Made by a program: the position numbers and the translations under genes. DNA of 64,000 bases from Pontibacterium sp049603715. Lineage in GTDB: Bacteria > Pseudomonadota > Gammaproteobacteria > Pseudomonadales > Balneatricaceae. Under the pieces are notes generated by a model. It worked only from the letters and a program-made list of their open reading frames with translations, was not told where the DNA came from and did not search any database. Where the stretch lies: contig JBMYSW010000013.1 in NCBI GenBank assembly GCA_049603715.1, positions 1 to 64,000 of the forward strand, in the 5' to 3' direction. Numbering within the stretch: position 1 is the stretch's first letter; each line of letters begins with the position of its first letter. Positions 25,001-33,679 of this stretch are shown piece by piece.

Positions 25001-27158
25001 AATTGCCGATGGCGAACTTTCTCTCGATGAGACATTGCTGGATGCCAGCACTGATGCACTCTTAGCTGAAGCGTCACAAGACCTTTTAGCTGAAGATATT
25101 GATTTAGCCGAAGACGTTGATTTAGGTGAAGAGATTGATATCGCTGAAACTGAGCTTTCGGTTGATGATATTGAATTGCCGGACGAGCCACTGGTTACCT
25201 CTGAAATGCTCGATCAAGAGTTTGATGAGGCAGTAGCGCTCGACGAAGATGCTGAGGGGCTGCTTGAAGAAGTGGATAGCCTCGATAGCCTTGAGGATAT
25301 CGACGCAAGCCTTGATGAAGCCTTGGAAGTGGCAAGCCAGTCAGCTGCGGCAGATGAGGCACTAAAAGAAGACCTCGACGACTTGCTGGATACGCTCTCG
25401 ACCGATATTGAAGCACCAGAGCTGAGCACTGCAGACGATGCCTTGGCGGTTGTTTCTGAGGATCTTCTAGACCTCGATCTTTCAGACGAAGGCGAAGTCG
25501 ATCTTTTAGAAGACGATGACCTTACTCTTGATGAGGCGCTTGATGAAACGCTCGAAGAAGAAGTCGACCTGGAAGAAGCGGCGCTGAGTGAAGAGATTGA
25601 GGTAGAGGGTGCAGCCGATGAGTTGGCTGAGTCTGATGTATCTGACGACTTTATGTCGCTGGATATCGACGCTGAGACGGAGGAGTCTCCTGCTGATCTT
25701 GAAGCACTCATGGAATCTCTTCCGGGCGGTGCTCAAAACGTCGACTTTGAGGGTGACCTAGAACTAGACGAGTTGATGGCATCTCACAGTATTGACCTTG
25801 ACGAAGCTGATGATGCGGAAGGCGAAGCTGAAGCAGAGAAAGCGTTAGAAGCTGAAATTGAGGACGATATTGATTGGCAAGCACTCGATCATGTTGACCT
25901 TGATATCGAAGAAGACGCTGATGATGTATTGGTTGAACTAGATGATGCGTTAGCTGAACCAGCTGAATCAGAAGCGCCAGCCAAGCCATTAACTGACAGT
26001 GTGGCTGAGCTGTCGTCTGAAGAGCCATTGGCTGAGCGATTAGAAGACGAAGTGGTAGAGCTGGAAATCGCCGAAGATATTTTCGACGAAATATCTCATG
26101 ATGAGCCAGTAGATTTATCGCTAGAGGCGGAGCTCGACCTAGAGGATCTGCTCGATACAGATACAGTTGATTCATCTGTCGATGTGGAATTATCGCCAGA
26201 CGACGCCTTAGATGAAGAGTTAGCCGGCGTTGCTGAGCTGGCAGAACTCGACTTAGCTGAAGAAATGGCCCAAGCCAGCCAGCCAAGCACAACTGCTGAT
26301 GAAGACCTCGATTTAGACATTGAAGAAGATTTAGACCTTGATCTAGACCTCGACTTAAACCTCGACGTGGATGAGGCAGAGGTTTCAGTTGACCTTGAGC
26401 CAGAGGTTGCGTCACAAGATTCTGTGCCTGTCGAAGTTGAGGCTGCTGACGAAGACCTTGAGCTGGATATTGACGTGGATGACCCGCTGAACGAAGCATC
26501 AACGTCAAATGATCTTCAACCGTCTGCTGCTGAACCAGAGCTAGAGCTCGATTTAGACTTAGATTCGGAAGATGACGCTGAAGCGCCAGCAGAATCGCTT
26601 TACGACGAAGAAGACATCGAAGGTCTTGCTGACTTTGATCTAGCCGAAAGCCTTGCTCAGTTGAGTGGCGACGAAGAGGTGGATGAAGCTGAGCTAGATA
26701 AAAGTCTCGCAGAGGTAGAAGACCTAGACGCTATGCTCAAAGGGCTCTTGCCAGATGGGGATATGAACGATGACTTGTCTGACGAGCTTAATTTAGATCT
26801 GGCTGAAGTTTCGACTTCAGTTGACTTAAGTGCCGAAGCAAGCATTGAAGATGTTGAAGCGGAGCTTACGGCGAATATCGAACACGACCTAAAAGGCGCA
26901 GATGACCTTGACGACGTGCTAGATAGCATTGATGATGTCGACCGCGATATTGATTTGGACCTAGAGGGCTTCGATGAAGCCGACTGGGCCATGGCAAGTG
27001 ACGTAGACGAATCTGAAACTAAGCTAGACCTCGCAAGAGCTTACCTTGATATGGATGACCCAGCCGGTGCTGAAGAAATCCTGAAAGAAGTACTTGCCGA
27101 AGGTGACGATCGTCAGTCCGAGGAGGCTAAGCAATTGCTAGCCACCATTAAGAAATAG
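22098..27158 (+). CDS. fimV: FimV-like polar hub protein with very large acidic domain
   Basis: 1686-aa inner-membrane protein. FimV proteins bind peptidoglycan and organise polar type IV pilus and related machinery. Order: signal peptide (1-22), FimV N-terminal domain (LGLGDIKVNSALNEPLNAQI...EVNWPTGRMVHEYTLLLDPP), LysM-like unit about 200-255, coiled coil about 325-395, TM helix about 411-433 followed by RRRKK, then about 1,190 residues composed mainly of D, E, L, A and S with almost no K or R, and a C-terminal FimV/TPR segment (ETKLDLARAYLDMDDPAGAEEILKEVL). The acidic part uses short motifs such as LDLDLD and DDLLxS. It is larger than Pseudomonas FimV (about 900 aa), mainly through the acidic domain. 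truA starts 5 bp later. Confidence 0.9.
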   Translation: MLRKLALILSITGGLGATYANALGLGDIKVNSALNEPLNAQIQLRDVRKLTPLQIQPRLANNDFGAAGVSNAALGEVDFNVSVLPDGTGYIYLTSDTPVREPFVNFLLEVNWPTGRMVHEYTLLLDPPTYDPSRLRSLAQPTLPAPTRSVTPTPAAATLPQPMADTRVNVQPAPSTRSQAPGEPVRNIRTEMDPDSQVYVDVHGSLWGVANEYKERFGATTSQMAIALLKRNPDAFFGNNINRVKAGSVLNLPTQALVDELTPAQASAEVQRQNRAWQALRSGGQPAVAQASVRPVAPVAEPEAPAPAETVAEETPAQAPIDNEALGALEEQNLQLEQQLDSTLSDVEHLRGENLVLNSQIDMIQDELGDIQQAIEAKDRSIRELEAQLAAQAAEAEAEANKPLLDKLMSSPMLLGGIGGGLILALLGLLLFLRRRKKDDEEESIDDLVDEPKAPVAAPEPESEPEPETEAAVAETEVEEAPAADAEPEKASDDDVDDLLEQEDDLDDLSDLDLDMGLDLDDDLTTELEMTADNAEEFDLGADDIPTATVSSDGDDTGELEFEFASSEKAAAEAAMTVDFDDADANAEEDALAAAAQEDDDLDIDLDLDDADEVPVDKSQDSELDLDFGDLEDSSLESDDLGGLGDLDLEGEDDADIDDIDALLASVSVDAAAEEVAGDDVDALLESISSDAPAGDDTDDELLSLDELLESDTQAEGDEALDLDLDLDETPASAIEAEDTSVDIDAILDLENNGGPEPEAKTQDKDDLALDTSSDLALDTPEADDSADDLLASLDIDLDDLASDDITNPDEAVADIEEAPELSQEIALDGLGDIGDLETELDLESSESLEEPIELDTDLEAEVSLDLEETGEEAEAAALVEDLAEDPTEEAPSQAEPELEVSDDLALDLAPEEEPEESLEEALEVTGADLGDEGVQASEEAEEAEDFEVLMGNLIEPDDDLGDVNLDEIADGELSLDETLLDASTDALLAEASQDLLAEDIDLAEDVDLGEEIDIAETELSVDDIELPDEPLVTSEMLDQEFDEAVALDEDAEGLLEEVDSLDSLEDIDASLDEALEVASQSAAADEALKEDLDDLLDTLSTDIEAPELSTADDALAVVSEDLLDLDLSDEGEVDLLEDDDLTLDEALDETLEEEVDLEEAALSEEIEVEGAADELAESDVSDDFMSLDIDAETEESPADLEALMESLPGGAQNVDFEGDLELDELMASHSIDLDEADDAEGEAEAEKALEAEIEDDIDWQALDHVDLDIEEDADDVLVELDDALAEPAESEAPAKPLTDSVAELSSEEPLAERLEDEVVELEIAEDIFDEISHDEPVDLSLEAELDLEDLLDTDTVDSSVDVELSPDDALDEELAGVAELAELDLAEEMAQASQPSTTADEDLDLDIEEDLDLDLDLDLNLDVDEAEVSVDLEPEVASQDSVPVEVEAADEDLELDIDVDDPLNEASTSNDLQPSAAEPELELDLDLDSEDDAEAPAESLYDEEDIEGLADFDLAESLAQLSGDEEVDEAELDKSLAEVEDLDAMLKGLLPDGDMNDDLSDELNLDLAEVSTSVDLSAEASIEDVEAELTANIEHDLKGADDLDDVLDSIDDVDRDIDLDLEGFDEADWAMASDVDESETKLDLARAYLDMDDPAGAEEILKEVLAEGDDRQSEEAKQLLATIKK

Positions 27159-27163
27159 GATTT

Positions 27164-28006
27164 ATGAAAGACACTGAATCAACCCCAGGGGTGGCTTCGG
27201 CCGCCCCTGTTCGTTTGGCCCTAGGTGTAGAGTACCAAGGGCATCATTACCACGGCTGGCAACGCCAAAAGAACGACAGCGTCGACACGGTTCAGGCCAA
27301 GGTCGAAAAAGCTTTGTCGATTATTGCAAATGAGCCAATCTCGATTATCTGTGCCGGTCGTACCGATGCAGGGGTAAGTGGCTGTAATCAGGTGATTCAC
27401 TTTGATACCCATGCCCGCCGCGATGAGCGTGCTTGGGTGTTAGGTACTAACGCCAAGCTGCCTGACGATATTGCCATTCGATGGGCTAAGCCAGTATCTC
27501 AAGATTTTCACGCCCGCTTTTCTGCGACGGGGCGTCGTTATCGCTACGTGATTTATTGCTCGCCTATGCGCCCGGCTTTGCTTGCGCGAGGGGTGACTTG
27601 GACCTACTTGCCGCTGGATGTGAGCAAAATGCAAGAGGCGGCCAAGCACCTGGTGGGCGAGCATAACTTTAACGCTTACCGAGCTGTACAGTGTCAGGCG
27701 AGAAGCCCAGTGCGCACCGTTAAACACTTAAAAGTGACGCAAGTTGGGCAGCTTATTGTGATTGATGTGGCCGCTAATGCCTTTTTACATCATATGGTAA
27801 GAAACTTTGCTGGTGTGCTTATGGCGATTGGCGCAGGGGAGCAGCCGCCGAGCTGGGCGAAAGAGGTTTTAGATAGCCAAGACCGCCGTTGTGGCGGGGT
27901 GACAGCGAGGCCAGAAGGGCTCTACTTTGTTGATGTTGAGTATCCCGAGGTGTTTGAGTTGCCCGATTACCCCATCGGCCCTTATTTCATCCCGGGCTTA
28001 GACTGA
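27164..28006 (+). CDS. truA: tRNA pseudouridine(38-40) synthase
   Basis: 280-aa enzyme that makes pseudouridine in the anticodon arm. Catalytic D68 in AGRTDAGVSG; other family blocks are GVEYQGHHYHGWQRQ near the N terminus, RFSATGRRYRYVIY, and FLHHMVRNFAGVLMAIG. It is 5 bp after fimV with no terminator between, the fimV-truA-trpF order seen in pseudomonads. Confidence 0.96.
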   Translation: MKDTESTPGVASAAPVRLALGVEYQGHHYHGWQRQKNDSVDTVQAKVEKALSIIANEPISIICAGRTDAGVSGCNQVIHFDTHARRDERAWVLGTNAKLPDDIAIRWAKPVSQDFHARFSATGRRYRYVIYCSPMRPALLARGVTWTYLPLDVSKMQEAAKHLVGEHNFNAYRAVQCQARSPVRTVKHLKVTQVGQLIVIDVAANAFLHHMVRNFAGVLMAIGAGEQPPSWAKEVLDSQDRRCGGVTARPEGLYFVDVEYPEVFELPDYPIGPYFIPGLD

Positions 28007-28056
28007 CGTCGCTCGTTTTTTTCTGGTAAGATTCGGCGTTTAACGGAGGCGCTCGT

Positions 28057-28686
28057 TTGGCTCGTACACGTATCAAAATTTGCGGTATCACCCGTGTTGA
28101 AGACGGTTTGGCTGCCATTGAAGCGGGCGCTGATGCGCTGGGCTTTGTATTTTATCCGCCCAGCCCTCGTGCAGTAACTGCCGAGCAGGCCGCTGAGATT
28201 ATTTCGCAGTTGCCGCCGTTTGTGACTTTTGTTGGCTTATTTGTAAATGCGTCAGCCGATGAAGTTAAAGCGACAGCGGCTAAGGCTAAATTGTCGCTGT
28301 TACAGTTTCATGGCGATGAGGCCCCCGCGTTTTGTGGCCAGTTTGATTTGCCTTACATGAAGGCGATTCGTATGCGCCCAGACGTGGACTTAAACGCAGC
28401 CTTTGTAGATTACGCAGATGCCAATGCGCTCTTGCTAGATGCCTATACGCCCGGAATTCCTGGGGGCACAGGAGAGTCATTTGATTGGCAGCGAGTGCCG
28501 CAGCAAGCACCCAAAGCGGTGGTGCTCGCAGGTGGCTTAACACCCGATAATATCGCCGATGCGGTGGCGCAAGTTAAACCGTACGGTGTGGATGTCAGTG
28601 GCGGCGTCGAGGCCACCAAGGGCATTAAAGACAGAATAAAATTAGAGACGTTTATTAAAGAGGTAAACCGTGCCGACGAACATTGA
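28057..28686 (+). CDS. trpF: phosphoribosylanthranilate isomerase
   Basis: 209-aa single-domain TIM barrel of tryptophan synthesis. TTG start at 28057 (ARTRIKICGITR) supported by ACGGAGG ending 7 nt upstream; no ATG fits. Motifs: KICGITR with catalytic Cys near residue 10, FVGLFVN, LLQFHGDE, LLLDAYTPG with catalytic Asp, and VDVSGGVE for phosphate binding. The 3' end overlaps the start of trpB by 17 bp. Confidence 0.95.
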   Translation: MARTRIKICGITRVEDGLAAIEAGADALGFVFYPPSPRAVTAEQAAEIISQLPPFVTFVGLFVNASADEVKATAAKAKLSLLQFHGDEAPAFCGQFDLPYMKAIRMRPDVDLNAAFVDYADANALLLDAYTPGIPGGTGESFDWQRVPQQAPKAVVLAGGLTPDNIADAVAQVKPYGVDVSGGVEATKGIKDRIKLETFIKEVNRADEH

Positions 28687-29890
28687 TCTCGCAGCACTTA
28701 AGCAACTACCGGATGCCCGTGGACACTTTGGCCCTTATGGTGGCCGCTTTGTGTCAGAAACCTTGATGGCAGCGCTTACCCAGCTAGAAGAAACTTACGC
28801 ACGTCTTTCTAAAGATGCTGATTTTCAGGCAGAGTTTGATAAAGACATGGCTCATTATGTGGGTCGTCCGTCGCCATTATACTTTGCCGAGCACCTAACT
28901 GCGTTGTGTGGTGGTGCTCAGATTTACCTAAAGCGCGAAGACCTTAACCACACGGGTGCGCACAAGGTAAACAACACAATCGGTCAGGCGTTGTTGGCCA
29001 AATACACCGGTAAGCCTCGTATTATTGCTGAAACCGGCGCTGGTCAACACGGTGTGGCTTCTGCAACCGTTGCGGCGCGCTTGGGGCTTGAGTGTGTGGT
29101 TTACATGGGTGCCGACGACGTGAAACGTCAAGCGCTTAATGTGTACCGTATGAAATTGCTCGGCGCCAAGGTAGTGGCAGTTGAGTCGGGCACTAAGACG
29201 CTTAAAGACGCGATGAATGAAGCGATGCGCGACTGGGTAACCAATGTCGACAGCACCTTCTACATCATTGGTACAGCGGCAGGCCCGCACCCTTACCCGC
29301 AGCTAGTACGTGACTTCCAATCGATTATTGGTCGCGAAGCACGCCGTCAGTGTTTGGAGCAAGCCGGTCGTTTGCCAGATGCCCTTGTGGCGTGTGTGGG
29401 TGGTGGCTCTAACGCCATTGGTTTGTTCCACCCGTTTATCGAAGACAAAGACGTTCGCATGATCGGTGTTGAAGCCGGTGGTAACGGTGTTGAAACAGGC
29501 CAGCACGCTGCGCCGCTATGTGCAGGTCGCCCAGGTGTATTGCACGGCAACCGTACTTACCTAATGGAAAGCGACTCGGGCCAAATTATTGGTACTCACT
29601 CTGTGTCTGCGGGTCTTGATTACCCAGGTGTTGGCCCAGAGCACGCTTACCTAAAAGATGTTGGCCGTGCTGAATATGTTTCGGTAACTGATGACGAGGC
29701 GATGGATGCGTTCCGCACCTTAACCCGTGTTGAAGGTATTATGCCTGCGCTTGAGTCTAGCCACGCCATTGCTCACGCAATGAAAATGGCAAAAGAAATG
29801 AGCAAAGACGAAATCTTGGTAGTGAACTTGTCAGGTCGTGGCGACAAAGACATTCACACCGTAGCGCAAATTGATGGCATCAGTATCTGA
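28670..29890 (+). CDS. trpB: tryptophan synthase beta chain
   Basis: 406-aa PLP enzyme that condenses indole with serine. GTG start at 28670 with AAGAGG at 28658-28663, inside the end of trpF. PLP lysine K99 in HTGAHKVNN; glycine-rich phosphate loop VGGGSNAIG; substrate tunnel region ETGAGQHGVA. Full length. trpA follows after 15 bp, giving a trpF-trpB-trpA set; other trp genes are not in the window. Confidence 0.97.
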   Translation: MPTNIDLAALKQLPDARGHFGPYGGRFVSETLMAALTQLEETYARLSKDADFQAEFDKDMAHYVGRPSPLYFAEHLTALCGGAQIYLKREDLNHTGAHKVNNTIGQALLAKYTGKPRIIAETGAGQHGVASATVAARLGLECVVYMGADDVKRQALNVYRMKLLGAKVVAVESGTKTLKDAMNEAMRDWVTNVDSTFYIIGTAAGPHPYPQLVRDFQSIIGREARRQCLEQAGRLPDALVACVGGGSNAIGLFHPFIEDKDVRMIGVEAGGNGVETGQHAAPLCAGRPGVLHGNRTYLMESDSGQIIGTHSVSAGLDYPGVGPEHAYLKDVGRAEYVSVTDDEAMDAFRTLTRVEGIMPALESSHAIAHAMKMAKEMSKDEILVVNLSGRGDKDIHTVAQIDGISI

Positions 29891-29905
29891 TAGGAAAACC
29901 GACAT

Positions 29906-30712
29906 ATGAACCGTATTACACAATGTTTTGATGCCCTCAAAGCCGAAGGCCGCAAGGCGCTGATTCCTTACATCACGGCAGGCGACCCAGAGCCTGGCGT
30001 AACGGTTAAAACCATGCATGCCTTTGTAGAGGCGGGTGCTGATGTGATCGAGCTGGGTATTCCATTTTCAGACCCAATGGCTGACGGTCCAGTGATTCAG
30101 CTTGCGTGTGAGCGTGCTCTCAAACACGACATCACCTTGTTGCAAGTGTTAGACATGGTGGCAGAGTTCCGTCAAACCAATAGCAGCACGCCAGTGGTGT
30201 TGATGGGTTACCTAAACCCTGTTGAGATCTTAGGCTACGAAACCTTCTGTGCTAAAGCCAAAGAAGCGGGCGTGGACGGTGTGTTAACCGTTGATTTACC
30301 CCCTGAAGAGGCGGAAGGTGAGTTTAATCAAGCCATGAAGGCTCATGGTTTGGATACGATTTATTTATTAGCACCTACAACCGAAGAAAGCCGCATCGAA
30401 AAAGTGTGTGCGGCGAGCAGTGGCTACATTTATTATGTTTCTGTTAAAGGTGTAACAGGCTCTGCGTCCCTCGACGTGCAGTCAGTATCAGATAAACTTG
30501 ATATCGTTCGCAAATACACAGATTTGCCATTAGGTGTAGGCTTTGGTATCAAAGACGCCGAGAGTGCAACAGCGGTATCAAAAGTAGCGGATGGCGTTAT
30601 TGTTGGCAGTGTGTTGGTGAATAAAATGGCTGAGCTTGAAGGTTCAGTAGACGAGATCCCAGCACAAGTATCGGCTATTATCGCCAACATGCGTCAAGCG
30701 ATGGATGCTTAA
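29906..30712 (+). CDS. trpA: tryptophan synthase alpha chain
   Basis: 268-aa TIM-barrel subunit that releases indole from indole-glycerol phosphate. Catalytic Glu in VIELGIPFSDPMADGPVIQ and catalytic Asp in GVLTVDLPPEEA; phosphate site GFGIKDAE. Start ATG 29906 with TAGGAAA upstream. The 79-bp gap to accD has only a weak hairpin (AGTACATG/CATGTGCT, about 30739-30760). Confidence 0.97.
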   Translation: MNRITQCFDALKAEGRKALIPYITAGDPEPGVTVKTMHAFVEAGADVIELGIPFSDPMADGPVIQLACERALKHDITLLQVLDMVAEFRQTNSSTPVVLMGYLNPVEILGYETFCAKAKEAGVDGVLTVDLPPEEAEGEFNQAMKAHGLDTIYLLAPTTEESRIEKVCAASSGYIYYVSVKGVTGSASLDVQSVSDKLDIVRKYTDLPLGVGFGIKDAESATAVSKVADGVIVGSVLVNKMAELEGSVDEIPAQVSAIIANMRQAMDA

Positions 30713-30791
30713 GCGCAGAGCAATAACGGATTTTACCTGAGTACATGTAAGGCATGTGCTTATCGAATTAGTAATTAAGGTTTAAATAGCG

Positions 30792-31664
30792 ATGAGTAAT
30801 TGGCTCGAAAAAATTGTTCCATCATTGGTGCGCAACGAAAACAAGCGCTCGAGTATTCCCGAAGGGCTTTGGAAAAAGTGTCCTAAGTGTGATGCGCCTT
30901 TGTACCGTCCAGAGCTAGAAAAAAACCTTAACGTTTGCCCTAAGTGTGACCACCACATGCGCCTAAGCGCTCGTCGTCGCCTTGAGGTTTTCTTTGACCC
31001 TAACAGCACCACAGAAGTGGCCGCTGAGGTTGAGCCGCAAGATCGCTTAAAGTTTAAAGACTCTAAGCGCTACAAAGACCGCTTGAGTGCTGCTCAAAAA
31101 GCGACTGACGAAAAAGACGCTTTGGTTGCGATGCGCGGTGAGCTAAACGGTAACCCAGTGGTAGCGGTTGCGTTTGAGTTCCAGTTTATGGGTGGCTCAA
31201 TGGGTGCCGTTGTGGGTGAGCGTTTTGTTCGCGCCGCTAACATTGCGCTTAAAGAAGACATTCCATTGGTTTGTTTCTCGGCTTCGGGCGGTGCTCGTAT
31301 GCAAGAGGCGTTGTTCTCTTTGATGCAAATGGCCAAAACATCTGCCGTGCTTGAAAAACTACGCCTACAAGGTACACCTTACCTTTCCGTACTGACTGAC
31401 CCAGTATACGGTGGTGTATCGGCGAGTTTGGCGATGTTGGGTGACCTAAACATTGCTGAGCCTAAAGCCCTTATCGGTTTTGCTGGCCCGCGTGTTATCG
31501 AGCAAACCGTGCGCGAAAAATTGCCAGAAGGCTTCCAGCGCAGTGAGTTCTTGCTAGAGCACGGCCAAGTGGACATGATTCTGCCGCGTCACGAACTACG
31601 TACTAAAATTGATGCAATTTTGCGTAAGTTCCAAGGTTTGCCTGCGCCTGAAGTTGCAGAGTAA
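30792..31664 (+). CDS. accD: acetyl-CoA carboxylase carboxyltransferase subunit beta
   Basis: 290-aa subunit of the carboxyltransferase that makes malonyl-CoA, the first step of fatty-acid synthesis. N-terminal four-cysteine zinc ribbon (C-P-K-C ... C-P-K-C, about residues 33-55), crotonase-like core with SASGGARMQEAL and DPVYGGVSAS, and GFAGPRVIEQTV. Length is typical. Followed by a terminator that separates it from folC. Confidence 0.97.
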   Translation: MSNWLEKIVPSLVRNENKRSSIPEGLWKKCPKCDAPLYRPELEKNLNVCPKCDHHMRLSARRRLEVFFDPNSTTEVAAEVEPQDRLKFKDSKRYKDRLSAAQKATDEKDALVAMRGELNGNPVVAVAFEFQFMGGSMGAVVGERFVRAANIALKEDIPLVCFSASGGARMQEALFSLMQMAKTSAVLEKLRLQGTPYLSVLTDPVYGGVSASLAMLGDLNIAEPKALIGFAGPRVIEQTVREKLPEGFQRSEFLLEHGQVDMILPRHELRTKIDAILRKFQGLPAPEVAE

Positions 31665-31688
31665 TCCTTCATCATGCGTTGATGGTAT

Positions 31689-31713
31689 AAGGTCGGCTTC
31701 TGCCGGCCTTTTT
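31689..31713 (+). terminator. intrinsic terminator after accD
   Basis: AAGGTCGGC (31689-31697), loop TTCT, GCCGGCCTT (31702-31710; one T-G wobble), then T. Confidence 0.85.
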
Positions 31714-31742
31714 AGTTTTCGATAGAAGAGGCAGTAGTTGCA

Positions 31743-33011
31743 TTGAGAGAGCAGTATTCATTATCCCAGTGGTTAGAGTGGATTGAGTCTTGCCACCCCA
31801 GCGAAATTGATATGGGCTTAGAGCGAGTGCAAAAAGTAGCATTGGCTTTGGGGCTTACGCAGTTAGATATGAAAGTGATTACCGTTGCAGGCACTAATGG
31901 CAAAGGCTCTACGGTGACCTACCTTGATACGATTTATCGTGAGCAAGGTTACAGTGTAGGTGCGTTTACTTCGCCGCATTTTCATGAGTACAACGAACGT
32001 ATTCAGGTGAACGGTCTGCCTGCCTCTGATGAGATTATCTGTCGTGCCTTTCAAGCCATTGATCAAGCACGTGGCAAAATCGAGCTTACGTATTTTGAGT
32101 TTGGTACTCTGGCGGCACTTTGGGTCTTTAAGCATTCGTTTTTGGATGTGGCGATTTTAGAAGTGGGTTTGGGTGGTCGCCTTGATGCGGTGAATATCTG
32201 CGAGCCGGATGTCTCTGTGGTGACCAGTATCGGTATCGACCACGTTGACTGGCTAGGTGATGATCGCGAAGTGATTGGCTTTGAAAAAGCAGGCATCTTT
32301 CGCGCGAACAAACCGGCTGTATGTGGCGATCCAAACCCGCCGCACAGCATTAAAGCCCATGCTGAATCCATCGGCGCTAAGCTGTTTCAGCTTGGTTCAG
32401 AGTTTAGCCTTCAGTCAGGTGAACAAGCGCGATTTAGCTGGCAGGGCCAAAGCTCAGAGGGCGAGGGCTTGGAGCTAACCGACATTGAAGTCGGTAGCTT
32501 GCCTATCGAAAATATTCCAACGGCGATTCAAGCGGTTAAAGCCTTGGGTTTGCCTGTTAGTGATCGTGCGCTGCGCTTGGGTGTTAAGCTAGCAACCATG
32601 GTGGGGCGGATGCAAACTATTGCCCATAGTCGCGGTGATATTGTGCTGGATGTGGCCCATAACCCACATGCGGCCGAGCGTTTGGCGAAGGTATTGGCTA
32701 AGTCACCTAAGCAGCAAATTGTGGTGCTAGGTATGTTGGCTGATAAAGATGCCACCGCAGTGGTTGCAGCACTTAAGCCTCATGTTAAATATTGGCTTTT
32801 GGTTGATTTGGATGTGCCACGCGGCTTAAGTGCGAAGGCGTTAATGGCAAAAATGCCCGAAGGTATCCCCAGAGATAGCATCGCTTGTTATAGTGATATG
32901 GCGTCGGCGGTAGCGGACGCCGTAAGCCTATTGGATCCAGCAAGCTCTGTGCTGGTAGCAGGCTCCTTCTTTACCGTAGCGAATGCGCTCACCGAGTTAA
33001 AGGATCTCTGA
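31743..33011 (+). CDS. folC: dihydrofolate synthase / folylpolyglutamate synthase
   Basis: 422-aa Mur-ligase-family enzyme that adds glutamate to dihydropteroate and to folates. TTG start at 31743 with AGAGG about 14 nt upstream; the first residues REQYSLSQWLEWIESCHP align with the family N terminus. ATP-binding loop VAGTNGKGSTV, then SPHFHEYNERIQVNG, GLGGRLDAVN, and DVAHNPHAAERL in the C-terminal domain. dedD starts 4 bp after its stop. Confidence 0.95.
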   Translation: MREQYSLSQWLEWIESCHPSEIDMGLERVQKVALALGLTQLDMKVITVAGTNGKGSTVTYLDTIYREQGYSVGAFTSPHFHEYNERIQVNGLPASDEIICRAFQAIDQARGKIELTYFEFGTLAALWVFKHSFLDVAILEVGLGGRLDAVNICEPDVSVVTSIGIDHVDWLGDDREVIGFEKAGIFRANKPAVCGDPNPPHSIKAHAESIGAKLFQLGSEFSLQSGEQARFSWQGQSSEGEGLELTDIEVGSLPIENIPTAIQAVKALGLPVSDRALRLGVKLATMVGRMQTIAHSRGDIVLDVAHNPHAAERLAKVLAKSPKQQIVVLGMLADKDATAVVAALKPHVKYWLLVDLDVPRGLSAKALMAKMPEGIPRDSIACYSDMASAVADAVSLLDPASSVLVAGSFFTVANALTELKDL

Positions 33012-33015
33012 TTGC

Positions 33016-33606
33016 ATGCAAGATAAAACCAAATATCGACTCACGGGTTTAGCGGTAATGGCGCTGTCTTTGGCAGTGATTTACCCTGTGTTTTTAACCG
33101 GAGAAGGCTACGCTGAGCGTCAAATTGATCCGTTACTTGACGAAATGCCACAAGCGCCTGCCATTATAGATATTGAGGTGTCACCTGAGATTGTGGAGTT
33201 AGTGGCAACAACCCCAGCAGGTAAGGCGGTATCCTTACCTGAGGTCGAGCCGCCAGCGGCGGTGCAGGCCGCCCCCGAAGCACCGGTTTTATCTGCACAA
33301 ACGCAAGAAGCTCAGCAAGCGCGTGCGCCAAAGGTGGATTTGGCAGAAGCGCCTCGCCTAGACGAAACCGGCGTGCCTGTGGCTTGGTCGTTGCAACTGG
33401 GTACCTTTAGTAATGAAGAAAACGCCAAGCGTTTAGAGCGCGAGCTAGTTGATAAGGGACATAAAGTCTACACCCGGCGAGCCGGTGATTTTGTTCAACT
33501 ATTTGTGGGTCCAGACTTGCAAAAAGCCAGGCTTGAGCAACTCAAGGCAAAAATCGACAAAGAGCTGAGTTTAAAGAGTAAATTAGTCAGATTCAGTACC
33601 CAATGA
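33016..33606 (+). CDS. dedD: SPOR-domain cell-division protein, DedD-like
   Basis: 196-aa inner-membrane protein. One N-terminal TM helix (about residues 9-27), a proline/alanine/valine-rich periplasmic linker, and a C-terminal SPOR domain (about 121-194: SLQLGTFSNEENAKRLERELVDKG...FVQLFVGP) that binds denuded septal peptidoglycan. The folC-dedD-cvpA-purF order is conserved in gammaproteobacteria and supports the name. Confidence 0.88.
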   Translation: MQDKTKYRLTGLAVMALSLAVIYPVFLTGEGYAERQIDPLLDEMPQAPAIIDIEVSPEIVELVATTPAGKAVSLPEVEPPAAVQAAPEAPVLSAQTQEAQQARAPKVDLAEAPRLDETGVPVAWSLQLGTFSNEENAKRLERELVDKGHKVYTRRAGDFVQLFVGPDLQKARLEQLKAKIDKELSLKSKLVRFSTQ

Positions 33607-33679
33607 GGCATTGGGTTGCTGAACACTGTCTGGTAGAATGCGCGCATCTTTTGTAGGGGTTAGGGGCTAAGCGCTTAGA

